Of a stretch of DNA of 64,000 nucleotides, positions 24,111-35,665 are shown in pieces. Below the pieces are notes generated by a model. It saw only the letters and a program-made list of their open reading frames with translations. It ran no database searches and was not told the DNA's origin. The DNA is taken from the NCBI GenBank assembly GCA_028673005.1, contig CM054118.1, forward strand, positions 1,819,410 to 1,883,409, in the 5' to 3' direction. The position numbers were made by a program, and so were the translations under genes. Position 1 is the first letter of the stretch, and each line of letters opens with the position of its first letter. The DNA comes from Tanypteryx hageni (taxonomy: Eukaryota > Arthropoda > Insecta > Odonata > Petaluridae).

Positions 24111-24633
24111 TTAAAAATTATGTTTGCGAGGTCGCTATTGCTTTATTTGACCTTTTGTGCAAATGAAGATGAATGAAATTATCGTACCTGAATGTGGAAC
24201 ATTATTCAACTACGCGAAATTATTAATTGGAGTAATGTTTCAAATGTCAACAACTAAACAATTTCCCACTCTATTCTTCAATCTCCAATAATGTATTCTA
24301 GGCCGTGCATGCATGCCCGGCACACTTCAGCATAAAATCTACGAAATTTACTTTTTTGTCAAAAAATGGTGGAAATTTTTGTGGGGTCGGCTTATATTCG
24401 GGCAGATACGGTAATACAAATCTCAAGTAAAGGCCTGTCAAACTTTTTAAAAATTAGATTTCACTTGGCTGTGTGTGTATATGTAATGAATTATCTGAGG
24501 TAGCTTTAATTTCACTTTTTAATATCACTGAATATTTTTATCTCATATCTAAATTAATGTATTCCAATGGCATTCTAAATATCATTGCTGGTACACTTGA
24601 AAGTAACTTTAAATGTTTTCTTTTGTTCCTCAG

Positions 24634-24842
24634 GTGTAATGAAGCTTGATGACCTGAAACATGTATTCAAATCATCGTCTCCTTCCTTGTGTGCTAATGC
24701 AAGAGGCTATATTGTCAGTTTGCTCAACAAGTTCGAAGTTGCTCTCACGTGGGACAGCAGAACATTGCTCATTCCATCTCTGTTGCCATCAGAAGAGCAG
24801 ATTCGATCGCCTCATTCAAACCATCTTTTTGTCCGTGTGAAG
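24634..24842 (+). CDS. Lrrk: Lrrk exon: COR domain
   Basis: Begins by completing a Gly codon after cctcag and ends AAG|gtgagc in phase 0. Encodes GVMKLDDLKHVFK, then YIVSLLNKFEVAL and LLIPSLLP, all typical of COR (the LLxKFEV...IPSLLP signature). Confidence 0.95.
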
Positions 24843-25279
24843 GTGAGCCGTCAATGTTATGCAGAATGAAAATTTTTTAAGGAACTTTTAATAGGTATGA
24901 TTTTTTTAGATGAAAGGCCTCCATTTTGATTTATTTAGATATTTTCATTGAAATATTGTGATAAATTTTGCAAGCGTTCATTTTTAAATAAGTAGATTTT
25001 TTGATAATTTTAATTTGGCTAAATCTTACTCTGAGTTCATACTGTTTCATACTTAGGGCTGTAGTTGTTGCTAAAATTCCAGAGTTTGAAATGATAATTA
25101 GGGATAAATTAATGCCAGAACACTCAAATTGTCTAGAATTTTTTATATCTTCCAAGGTTATAAAATTTTATAGTATGCTCATCTCTCTTTTCATAAATGA
25201 AAGGGATATGCTCACATTTTCAGATATTTTTCAAATAAATTGCATTTACAATGTATTCATTTTAGAAAAGTAGGTATTA
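24843..25279. other. Intron segment without recognised features
   Basis: AT-rich. A 90-codon open frame (25001-25273) shows no domain. Nothing further identified before element A2. Confidence 0.35.
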
Positions 25280-26604
25280 CCATATTATTCCGAATATAGT
25301 CCCTCCCTGAATATAGTCCCCCCCCCTATTTCTGAAGCCTCAGTTTTGGAAAAAAGTTTGAACCCCATTACAGACTTCACTTTTAAGACTACTTTCCAGA
25401 ATGGAAATAGGCTTCTAGTTTTATCATTGTGTCTGTCTGTCCGTCCCCCCTATTAACTTTTGAACCAATATACCGATTTTCATGAAACTTGATGGAAATC
25501 TCATGCTACATGAGCCAAGCTCCCGAGGATAGTTTTTTGTTGCAAAGATTGAAATCTCGGGTTTGATTCCAGGAATTATCCTTCCCATTTGATTTACATG
25601 GGAAATCTGAAATCTATCGTGCAAGTTAATTTTCTCTTGCACATTAAAATATCTTAGAATTGTAATATTGGTGCGGGATTTGCACTATTCTCTGAGGAAA
25701 GGAATGAAGATTCTAATTTTTATCGTAGAATTTTGCAGTTTTTATGACTCATTACATGAGTGTTGCCATAGCAACTATTGTTGGACTCAGATTTGGTGTT
25801 CTAATACGTACACATGTTATTTATGCTGTACAAATATGCATGATCAATTTAATATTCCGTTCAAATGTATTTGTAGTATTTTATAATGCTAAATTATGAA
25901 ATTTGGGAACAAAAAGCTATATATCCGCGATGACTTTAAAGCTATTAAAACCACTATATGTATTACATTAATGATTAAATGGAAAGTTGGCATCATAAGT
26001 TCTGTTTGTATCATATTGTAATATTCTAAAGAACAAGTTTTAATATATATGAGCAATTTAGTTACAGCTATCAATTTACAATGAAACGGTGACATCACGT
26101 TTTTCGTGTTATAGTTGCAGGCGTATATTAAATATGCATCAGGTGTTACTGGACTAAATAAAAAAATTTTGATTTATGAATGTTGTTAAATTCCATTCGT
26201 ATCATTCAGATGCCATTGACAATGGCTACTTGAATCGTGCCTGTTTAAAAAAGTAATTATTACCAGATTTCCATTTAACATATTCTTTTCATAATTTATT
26301 TTACCTGTATTTTCTTTACTTCCGATATTTATGCCCCGGAATATCACATCAAGGAATACATTCTGTAGACAGTTGAAACACCTTCAACACCTCAGTTTGA
26401 TTTACATAAGTAATACTTCATATGCACTAGGCCCGTTACCTACTGCATAAGAGGACTAGCTGGTTACTCCTTTCGATTCTGCTCTGTGAAACCCATACGA
26501 AGCAAGAAAATGGTTAGAATTGCTTTGCAGTAATAGTTGTATTTATGAAAGATCTTATCCATTAGAAACTTTATTATTTATTAATAACTTTAATGTTGCT
26601 GTAG

Positions 26605-27925
26605 TTGGTTAAGTTGAAATTCCATATGAAGATGGCTCCGGACCTTTCACACTTACTGAGCATATCCGGTAAAAATAATATATTATTGAATATTAAGTGC
26701 CCTAAATGTGATAGGAATGTGGTGAATGGAATTAACTGTGATTTGTGTGACAAATGGTACCATTTTAAATGTGTTAAAGAAGGCCTAAATCTTAATTTAG
26801 CTAAATGGTACTGTAGTGCATCATGTAAACAAAGCTCAGAATCAACTGATTTCACCGCAAAAATTGCTCTAAATAGTGCTCCTCGGGAAGTTTCTTGCCA
26901 TAATGAATTAGAATCCTTGTGGTATGAAGTTAAAGAACTAAGACGAATTAACGATAGGATATCTGATGAAAATCGGCTTCTAATTATGAAATTAAGTGAA
27001 CTTGACTCACTCATTGGTAGCAGGGTGGCTGATTCACACAGGTCTCATTCTGATGTGATGTCCTCCATCCCAAATGACTTGTGGCGAACAGTGAAACATA
27101 AAGTGCCTCCATATGAGAAAAAGCCAATTGTGGAAAATAGTGACAGCATCAGGCTTCAGAACTCTGTTCTTGATGACAATCTGCCTGAAGCAGCTGACCA
27201 GTCGCAGCCTCTAACGCACCCAGCATCAAAATATAAGCCCACCCAACCTCAGCCTTCAAGCATCAGTAATTGCATCCCACCCAGAAAAAGGAATGCTGGT
27301 GATATGACGAAGAAAGTAATAATCTACACCGACAGACATGGAAGGGACATCACTCATTTATTAAATGAAAATGAATATGGTCAAGGTAGGATGATCACCA
27401 GTACGATTAAACCCGGTGCTGGTTTCAGTGAAATAATCAAGAGTTGTGTATCTGAATGCAAACTTGAATAAAAGTGATACTGTGGTCATTATTGGTGGAA
27501 CTAACGATGTTTACCGGTATAAATCTGATGTAATAATTTGTGAACTAAAATCTGTATTAAATGAGTTAACTCACACAAATGTTAATGTAAGCCATATTCT
27601 GTGGCACCATGATTTATCATCTAATTCTTGTGTAAACTCAGAAATTTATGCAGTAAATGACACGATATCTGAAATATGTAAAAACTACAATAATGCAACA
27701 GTCCTTGAAATAGCTCAGATTAAAAGAAGGTTTCATACAAAACATGGTCTACATTTGAACAAAGAGGGTAAACACTTTATCTGTAGAGAAATGGGCAAAC
27801 TCTTTGTATTGGTTGCTGATATTAGTAAGTTTACAAATATGCAGAAGGTTATAACAGCTGATAGGAAGATTAAAAGCACTGCACTGCCAGAAGGGAGAAT
27901 TACATTCACAAACTGGCATTTTTAA
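26605..27925 (+). pseudogene. CR1 ORF1: PHD-like finger plus SGNH/GDSL esterase-like domain
   Basis: Residues about 30-75 form a Cys/His finger (KCPKCDRN, NCDLCDKWYHFKC, WYCSASC) of PHD type, as in CR1 ORF1 proteins. A coiled-coil stretch and a polar linker follow. The C-terminal part has SGNH blocks: IIYTDRHGRDI (block I), VIIGGTNDVY (block III) and HGLHLNKEGK (block V). The block I position that normally holds the catalytic Ser in GDS reads Arg here. A frameshift near 27455 splits the frame. ORF1 binds RNA/lipid in relatives; this copy is inactive. Confidence 0.75.
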
Positions 27926-29181
27926 ATTCAAGAAACAAGATTGACTAAGAAACCAAGGGAACTACTGTTTGACTACAAATATCATAAACTCAGAATTTTC
28001 TTTTGATAATTCATCCAGTAACATCTTAAATAGAAAACCAGGTGCAAAGAAAAAAGAATGTATGCCTTCAATGCATAATTATTGTCATTCCAACAACTTT
28101 TCCAATTGTCAATTCTCTGTGCTCTATCTTAATGTACAGTGTATACGAAATAAGTCATTGAAGCTTGAACTTTTGCTTGACTCTGTAAAACCTGATATTT
28201 TCTGTGTTTGTGAGCATTGGTTATCTGTAAACGAAGTTCCCTCACTCAATCTGTCTGGATATGTAGTAGCTGATATATACTGTCGTACTAATCTTAATAA
28301 TGGTGGTGTTGCGATATTTCTTAAGGAACACCTCCCCTTTACCTCCATTAATGTGTCTTATGACCACCTAGTGATGGAACAGGTATTTGAATGCTCTGTA
28401 GCTAATGTAATTATTAATAATCTCTTTTATTGTCATTGCGATCTATTGTTCTCCTGTAAGTAATTTTCAGGATTTTATGACTAATTTTGATAATTTTCTT
28501 CATATTATTCATGTATCTTTTGATAACCCTCACATAATCATTACTGGCGATTTTAATTGCAATTTGTTACTCTATAATAAGGAATCGATTGATTTTTTCA
28601 ATATATTACATTCTTACAAATTGCCAACAAGCATCATTGAACCCACTTGAGTTACGTGCCATTCTAAATCCCTCCTTGATAACATTATCTCTAATTTCAA
28701 CTCCATCTCCTCTAAAGTTATCTTATCTGATATTTCCGATCATTATCCTATTGTCTGTTTTTCCCATACATTCTAAACTCAGAATTTCCACCTATCTTCA
28801 TAGATCTTTTTCTAACACTAATATTTCTTATTTTTTAAATATGGTAATGAATGAAAAATGGCTTGAAGTTTACTTTGCCTCAGACTTTGATAATGAGTTT
28901 ACTTACTTTTATGCTAAGCTTTTGCACTATTTTAATATTGCATTTCCCCTACTTCAAAAAAAGGCCATAAAAATATTAATAGGAGGAAATGGGTTACTGA
29001 TGAAATTCGAGCATTTTCATCCTTTCTTAAAATATTGTCTATTTTATGCAAGTCTTCTTGGGACAATGAACTGAATGCAGAGTACAGATCTCTTAGAAAA
29101 ACTTATCGCCTGTTACTTAATACTGCTAAGCGCACTTACAATGATGAAAGGTTATGGAACTGCAGTAATAAGTCTAGAGAA

Positions 29182-29363
29182 GGGGAATAACTTTGAAACA
29201 GAAAAAATTCTGCTATGACCGGGAATCGAACCCGGGTCTTCCACTTGCCAGGCAGATATTCTACCACTGAACTACCTTAGTAGATAATCTTTCCTGTTTC
29301 AAAGTTATTCCCAAAATCACAGCTTATGCCTTTCTGCATAGTTTCTATTATTCCATCAATTTC
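29182..29363 (-). mobile_element. tRNA-carrying inverted-repeat retroposon, copy 3 (monomer)
   Basis: Exact 12-bp target duplication AAGTCTAGAGAA (29170-29181 and 29364-29375) in LINE sequence. One tRNA-like unit is flanked by inverted GGGAATAACTTTGAAACAG / CTGTTTCAAAGTTATTCCC arms. Outside the arm on the right is a unique region ending TTATTCCATCAATTTC that also occurs, inverted, at the left end of copy 1. Confidence 0.8.
29211..29282 (-). ncRNA. tRNA-like sequence in retroposon copy 3
   Basis: A box TAGTTCAGTGGTAGA, B box GGTTCGATTCC. Anticodon loop CTGGCAA (U33 present, anticodon position GGC). Closest in layout to a tRNA-Gly/Ala-type sequence; not claimed as a functional tRNA. Confidence 0.55.
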
Positions 29364-30879
29364 AAGTCTAGAGAAACCTGGAAAATAATTAACAGCTCAA
29401 AAAACCGAAATTTGACATCTCAGTTATCAGAAATTATTGATTCTTCTGGAAATACTATATCTGATTATACACTTCTGACATCTAAATTTAATAATCACTT
29501 CACCTCTCTTCCTTTATGTCCACAACCCATTGATACTTTTGACTATCTTAACATTCCTATCTCTTCATGATCCTTATACCTCTCTCCATGTCATGAAAAT
29601 GAACTTTCAAACATTATTAATAATGGTGGGTCAAAGTTTACTGCTGGTTTGGATGAAATTCCAAATCTTATTATCAGACAAAGTTTTAATTTAATTAAAA
29701 GTCCCCTATTACTCCTCATTAATAAATCCTTACAGGTTAGAATTTTCCTGCTGCCCTCAAAATTTCAAAAATTGTTCTCATATACAAGAGTAAAGGTAGT
29801 ACTCTAGATTTAAACCCTTACAGGCCATTTGCTATACAAAATCAAATTTCTAAAATTTTTGAGAAAGCCTTTAATAATTGATTAGTATTTTTCCTGGAAT
29901 CTTCTAATGTTTTGTCTCCTTATCAACATGGCTTCCGTAAGAAGAGGTCCACCATGACAACTGCCTATGATGCTATCAACTCCTTGCTCTCTGCACTGGA
30001 TAACAAATTGGAAACATGTGCACTCTTCTTTGACTTTACAAAAGCCTTTGACCTAGTAAACCATAACCTACTTTTTAAAAAACTTGAAAGAATGGGTATC
30101 AATATCTTATATTCATGGCAGAACTCAGCATGTTGTTATTATTAATAATGGTTCTAAATATGTCTCTCCAGCTAAAATAGTTGACCAAGGAGTTCCTCAG
30201 GGCTCAGTTTTAAGACCCATTCTCTTCTTGATTTACGTCAAAGAATATGCAAATCAATTGAGACAAAACCCATACTTTATGCCAATGACACCAACGTCAT
30301 TGTTTCCTCCAACTCTTTTCAGAATTTATACCATACTTGTAATCATGTCACTCACAACCTAAATACTTGTTGTCATAACAACTTTTTTAAATTAAATATT
30401 CATAAATCACAAGTAATTTACTTTACAAATAAAAATAAAACAACTCAGAATTTGTCTATTTACAATATCTTGCTGTGGGCCTCCTTGCCTCATGCCACCA
30501 GAATTTTTACAATACAAAAAAAATGCAAATCTTGATGCCCCAAGTCGTCCAATTTTTAAGCATTTTATTCTCTTACCTCTGGCCTGTATCTATATACTAA
30601 TAGCTGTTGTACGCACCAAAAAGAATTTAAATGAATACCTGGTCAGTACAGACATTTATCAGTACGCTACTCGTGGTGCAAGTAAGTTATACACACCATT
30701 TATTTGCACCAAATCTGCATCCCAAGTTCCTAAATATATGGGACTCACTTTTTATAACAAGCTACCTCAAAATTTAAAGTGAAATGTGTCTATGTCTTCC
30801 TTTCAGTATAAGAAACATAAATAGCTCAACACTTTGGCTAGTAATTAATAAATAAAAGAACTCCTTAAGCCAAAAAAAC

Positions 30880-30965
30880 AAGGGTTAATAAATGAGCCCA
30901 ATGCATTTCGCCCACAATGTGGGCATCTTCAGGGGCGACCTGACACGACAGCGACCAGAGGTCAA
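30880..30965 (-). mobile_element. Penelope-like tail fragment with hammerhead-like motif
   Basis: On the minus strand 30932-30906 reads CTGAAGA, then a stem (GCCCAC/GTGGGC), then GAAA. This is the same arrangement as in the Penelope tails at 35274, 35642 and 60309. Only the tail is present. Confidence 0.45.
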
Positions 30966-30968
30966 CTG

Positions 30969-32110
30969 TTGACAGTGTCAGTAGCTCTCGTAAAGGAGTG
31001 GATGCTAAAATTCAGGGTTCTGGAAATTATTTTAATGGACCAAGGGAGCAACTTTATGTTGGAGTTGTTTAGTGGAGTCTGCAAATTGTTGCAAATAAAG
31101 CAGTTGAGGACGTCACCATATCATCCAGAGGCAAATGGTCGGGTGGAGAGAGTACATCGCACAATAGCTCAGATGTTCAGCCATTACGTGAACTTCAAAA
31201 ACAACGATTGGGATGATTGGCTAGCCTATGCCGTAACCGCTTATAGCACGAATGTACACCGAAGCACTGAATTTTCCCCACATGAAATTGTGTTCGTATT
31301 CCCCATGAAATGCCATTCGAGTGTATTACAAAAAATTCTACGGGTATAGGCCACTCGGCTGTGTCGAAATTGCATGCACGGTTGCGAGAGATGTGGAAAA
31401 AGTGTATACGAAACAATGAGAAAGCTCAAAGAAAGCAAGCAAAGGGGGCAGTGAAAGGAACCCCGAAGGAATATAGTGAGGGTGATTATGTGTACCTCAG
31501 TAACCCATGTTTGGTCAGACAGGTGAAAAAATTTCACAAGCCTTAGGAGGCCTTATCGCATGCTAAAAGTCTTATCTGCTTGTAATGTGCTGTTAGAGCT
31601 TCCATTTCCCAACCTAATAGTTCATAGAAACCGTGTGAAACCTTATTTAGGTCCCATTCCACCCTTTCAATTAAGAAGCAGCGGTGATAGGCATTGCAGG
31701 AGGCCACGAAAAAAGCGAGGTTTGCTTGGTCCCACAGAGTCCTCGTCATAGCCGGTCGATCACGCTGTCTCAGATTGGGAAGCCGAAGAGATAAGAGGGG
31801 ATTCCCTCTTGTACGCCGATCTCACCCCACCTCAAGGCGTGCCTGTGGAGGATGAGCGTGAGGAAGAGGACAACAAACAAGAGATAAATAGCAAGGGTGA
31901 AGGACCGGAGGCGATTGGAGTGACGAAGAATTTCCCTGCTCCCCTAGATCCCCATCTTCCCCAGTGGTCCCCTTACGCCCTGCGGTTGCGAAGACACAGC
32001 TTTGTCTCCACCACCTTCCCCCCACCCCTACCGCCTCTACTCTGGGGGGCCGTTGCCACCGGTAGAAGAGGAAAGTGATTTTCCACCATGACTCAGTGGC
32101 CGTTTTTCGT
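30969..32110 (+). pseudogene. Ty3/gypsy-type pol fragment: integrase core and C-terminal tail
   Basis: Integrase core with LMDQGSNFM, TSPYHPEANGRVERVHRTI and NDWDDWLAYAVTAYS, i.e. the second Asp and the Glu of the DDE triad. The chromo/GPY-like tail (FHKP, then VLKVLSACNVLLELPF and HRNRVKPY) follows after frameshifts near 31330 and 31550. A Pro/Glu-rich tail reaches about 32078. Upstream gag, protease, RT and any LTR are absent. Insect errantivirus-like elements have this arrangement. Confidence 0.8.
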
Positions 32111-32139
32111 GACCGCAGAGTGTTGTGGAAATAGCTAGG

Positions 32140-32285
32140 GGATAGGATATTATGAATATAAATAATGGAGTGGTATTTGAGTGGCAGCAGGATGTGATAT
32201 TAACTGAGAAAACTTGGATGATTGTGTTTAATTTTGATTTGAGGGGAGTGAAGAACGAGTATACAAAGCTTGTAGAAACTTTTCT
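32140..32285 (+). pseudogene. Env-like remnant next to gypsy fragment
   Basis: A short frame begins with an aromatic/acidic segment (GVVFEWQQDVILTEKTW) resembling the start of the fusion-type envelope proteins of insect gypsy/errantivirus elements. It is cut after about 45 codons by Penelope-element sequence. Identification rests on one short motif and on its position just 3' of the integrase. Confidence 0.4.
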
Positions 32286-32287
32286 CG

Positions 32288-35127
32288 GGTACACAACAAC
32301 TATGCAAGACTTTCTACGCTTTCGCCGCCACCTACATAAATTCACATCCCTCACCTGCCAAATTAGGTTTCTTGAATCTTGCCTAGCGCTTGGAATCACT
32401 CCCAACGGTCTTACAATCAAAATACCCCTATCAGGTCTTCCCCCCCTTATTCGGCCCAAAATTGCCGCCCAACAACATTTATTTTTGATGTCCCTCACCC
32501 GCTAAGTCCTTCATGAATATGAATCCCTTGCTAACTTCCATTTCAATGTTGCTATCTCCCTACAAGAACAAATCATTAAGTCCTCTCCGGCCTCCCGCGA
32601 GGACATTGTAAGTGCGCGGAAAGACGCGGACAGAAACAAACTTAGCCACGAGACCCGACTCATGAGGAAACTTTCCTGCCTTTGCATGAAGCACTTCCAG
32701 ATGGGCCTTCCCCTTCCTTTTACCCCTCCTCACCAGGGGAACACAACCCACCCTCCGCCTCCCCTCCTCGGGCAGAAGCCCAGCTTGGCCGACCTTCTTG
32801 GAATTCCCACTCCTCCCCCTCTATACAAAGTAAAACCCACACCAACGTGCTGCGACCCTAAACTGCAACATTCCGCCAAAACACCGTCCCACCCTCTACG
32901 CAATCTTGACAAGGAGGACATTGTAAATCTCTCCACACATGACCTTAGCCCCGCAGAACGCAAATTGCTCTCCCTGGGACTCTCCTTTTCTCCCACCCCG
33001 AAGTTCGACCATTTCCGCCTTCTAGCGGACACTCAATCCTATGCCCATTCCCTTCGTCTGAAACTAACCTTCAATACCACTGCATCCCCAAATCCACCCA
33101 CTCCCATCAATCGAACCGAGCCCCTTTCCCTATTCAAACCTCCATCCCAACACATACCCCCTACTCTCCATTCACACCACCCCGTTGAGCTTTACATTTC
33201 CTATATTTCCAACGCTATCTCTCACCCGGACTTCCCTAAATCTCTCGATCACCACGATAATCTTTCCAGAGACCAAAGACACACTTTATCCCAACTTAGG
33301 TCAAACAAAAATATTATAATTTTACCCGCAGATAAGGGCTCTACCTTGGTAATCCTTGATAGGGAGGATTACAACAAAGAGGCTCTTCGCCAACTCTCCG
33401 ACCAATCATCTTACCGCCCCCTCACCTCTAATCCCACTAACCGCCACGCCTCCGATATTTCCACTTTCCTTCACACAGCGGGAACACATGAAGGACTGTC
33501 CGAGAATGTAACCGCTCTACTCGTGCCCCCTAACCCCCATACCCCCAACTTTTACCTCCTTCCCAAAATCCATAAACCCGGAAATCCAGGTCGCCCGATC
33601 GTCGCGAGCTTCGACTCGCCAACTGAGCGAATCTCCGCCTTCGTCGATCATCACCTAAAGCCTCTCGTCCAACAGTTCCCCTCCTTCGTCCAAGACACTA
33701 ACCACTTTCTCAAACGCCTAAAAGCACTTCAGCACCCACTCCCACCAAACACCATCATGGTTACCTTAGATGTTTGCTCCCTTTACACCAGTATACCCCA
33801 CACCGATGGACTTGCTGCTCTTCGAGACTGCTTTGACAACAGGACTGGAGAGAAGAAACCTTCTACTGCCTTCCTCACTTCACTGGCGGAAATGGTTCTC
33901 ACCAAAAACAACTTCGCGTTCGGAGGGCACCATTTCATCCAAATTAAAGGAACCACAATGGGCACTCGGATGGCTCCCTCCTACGCCAACTGCTTCCTGG
34001 GTGAATGGGAATCCCAGCTCCTTGAATCTTCTCCCCAAAAGCCCCTCCTCTGGCTCCGCTTCATCGACGACATATTTTTTCTGTGGACCGATGGGGCGGA
34101 ATCCCTTAATTCCTTCCTTCAGACAGTTTCCACCCATCCCACTCTCTCTTTCACTCATCACTCTTCTACAACACACTCCACGTTCCTCGACGTTAACCTC
34201 CTTCTCCGTAATGGACGCATTAGCACCTCGGTGCACATTAAAGATACCAACCACCTACAATACCTCCACTACACCAGCTGTCACCCACAGCACACAAAGA
34301 AATCTCTTCCGTACTCCCTCGCCAGGCGTGGCCTTAGAATCTGCTGGGATAGCACCTCGCTATCCGATTATTGCGCCTTACTCCTTAAGGCTTTCCTCAA
34401 TCGAGGATACCCTGCCGACTTAGTCCGCAATGAAATATATCGCGCCATCTCCACCCCCTCCAGACACCCACCAATCTTGAACCCACCCTCGAAGACAGAA
34501 GTCCCTCTGACTCTCACCACAACCTTTCACCCGGGGCTGCACGAAGCCCTAAATAACATCCTCGCGGCCGCCCATCCAATTCTCCTTAACACACCCACAA
34601 CTACGCTACTCTTCCCTAAGCCCCCTATGATATCCTTCCGCCGACCTAGGAGTCTTGGCGACCTGCTATGGCGCAAGGAACTCCCCACCGGTCTTCCACC
34701 TTCCCCCGCAGGTTCCTCCCCTTGTAAAAGACCACGTTGCCTCACTTGCCCCATCTTAGATACTTCTTCCTCATTTACCAGCCCCATTACCCAAATCTCC
34801 TATCCTATCTTATCCCGCAGCACTTGTACCTCCAAAAACGTAATATTACTTCTTACCTGCACACAATGCCCTGCGTTCTATGTAGGCCTCACAACCACAC
34901 CCCTTAACATCAGCATGAACGGCCATCGGAATAGCGTCTCTCTTAGGCGCCCCCTTCCGGTGGCCGACCATGCGTTAACCCACTCCCTTCCCTTCAATAG
35001 CTGTTTCACAGTAAAAACTATTCGTGCTCTTCCAAGTAGTTTCCCCGTGCCACAACTCTGTCAATGGGAACTAGCCCATATTGACATCCTCTGCTCCCTC
35101 TCCTTACCAGGTTTAAACCTTCGCTAA
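32288..35127 (+). pseudogene. Penelope RT-endonuclease ORF, one in-frame stop
   Basis: Codons run open from about 32288 to 35127 except for TAA at 32503-32505, so about 945 residues; the part after an ATG at 32662 is 821 residues. The N-terminal region (FLRFRRHLHKFTS, LTCQIRFLESCL) is typical of PLEs. RT motifs: IILPADKGSTLVILD, LLPKIHKPG, TLDVCSLYTSIPH, GTTMGTRMAPSYAN, and FIDD (about 34057) as active site, ending HSTFLDVNL. A Cys linker (CKRPRCLTCP) precedes the GIY-YIG domain (VILLLTCTQC, FYVGLTT from 34886, GHR). The usual catalytic Arg region reads LNISMNGH, with Ser where Arg is expected. The enzyme would prime reverse transcription at its own nick. Confidence 0.88.
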
Positions 35128-35273
35128 CACTCCCACTCCAATCACCCCTTTTTTCCTTCCCTCTTACCCCTCTTTCTCCTTCCCCTTACCCCTCTTTCGC
35201 CTTCCCCTTACCCCTCTTTTCCCGAACCCCTACCTCCAGTGTTACGCTTATTTTAGTCTTCGTTTTTCTCTCG

Positions 35274-35300
35274 CTGAAGAAGGGCGTGTGTTGCCCGAAA
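35274..35300 (+). ncRNA. Hammerhead-like ribozyme core in PLE 3' region
   Basis: CTGAAGA, stem GGGC/GCCC, GAAA. The core position U7 is A, a site known to tolerate change. A stem III and cleavage triplet are not clear in the following sequence, so activity is uncertain. PLEs are known to carry hammerhead motifs. Confidence 0.45.
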
Positions 35301-35412
35301 GCTCCAAATTACAAGCCGTCCACCACCATATGGTAAGTGTTCACTGGCTCCTTCCTATCCCTCTCAACCTCTTGTTGCATTTATTTTATCATATTATTTC
35401 TTTTTCGTATCG

Positions 35413-35462
<50 letters not shown>
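35413..35462. repeat. (TA)n microsatellite
   Basis: About 25 TA units inside the Penelope 3' region. Confidence 0.95.
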
Positions 35463-35465
<3 letters not shown>

Positions 35466-35641
35466 CCCCCTTACAATGTCTCCTTAGTTACATTGTAGCT
35501 ATTCGCGCTTTACCTTACCACACTCCCTCCTTATTGGCTATCCACCCTTCCCACTCCCCGCCTCCTCCAATCATCAACCTTCCCATATCATCCAGTCATT
35601 CCCCACCCAGTGTGTCACTTTCAGTTACTCTATCTCCATCA

Positions 35642-35665
35642 CTGAAGATGGGTATAGCCCCGAAA
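35642..35665 (+). ncRNA. Hammerhead-like ribozyme core in second PLE tail
   Basis: CTGAAGA, stem TGGG..GCCC, GAAA. The surrounding 35463-35735 is closely related to 46486-46750. Confidence 0.4.

Larger units (their letters stand above)
11760..24411. mobile_element. TIR element B with nested insertions (TA target)
   Basis: Left end TA|CCGTATCTGCTCGAATA and right end, inverted, TA|CCGTATCTGCCCGAATA. The ends match over more than 20 bp apart from one base and both abut TA. Element-specific sequence is about 11760-12340 and 24110-24411; the rest is later insertions (Helitron-like array, element C with its LINE, RTE LINE). No transposase of its own remains. TA target and TIRs suggest a Tc1/mariner/pogo-like origin. 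Confidence 0.65.
27969..30780 (+). pseudogene. CR1 ORF2 remnant (endonuclease and RT fragments)
   Basis: Endonuclease fragment 28100-28440 (LYLNVQCIRNK, VCEHWLSV, GGVAIFL). RT fragments 29900-30330 (YQHGFRKKRSTMTTAY, FFDFTKAFDLVNH, DQGVPQGSVLRPILFLIYV). The YADD motif is lost to mutation. Numerous stops and frameshifts; a tRNA-carrying retroposon sits at 29182-29363. Confidence 0.75.
26560..30880 (+). mobile_element. CR1-type LINE with PHD-esterase ORF1, degenerate
   Basis: ORF1 with zinc finger and SGNH-type domain followed by a much-decayed endonuclease-RT ORF2, ending in an AT-rich tail with aataaataaaa. Inserted in repeat A2; interrupted by retroposon copy 3. Ends are approximate. Confidence 0.75.

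Noticed and set aside
32662..35127. 821-codon open frame as a possible domesticated RT
   Set aside because: Complete Penelope organisation with a 3' tail and an in-frame stop upstream. No sign of host exon structure.
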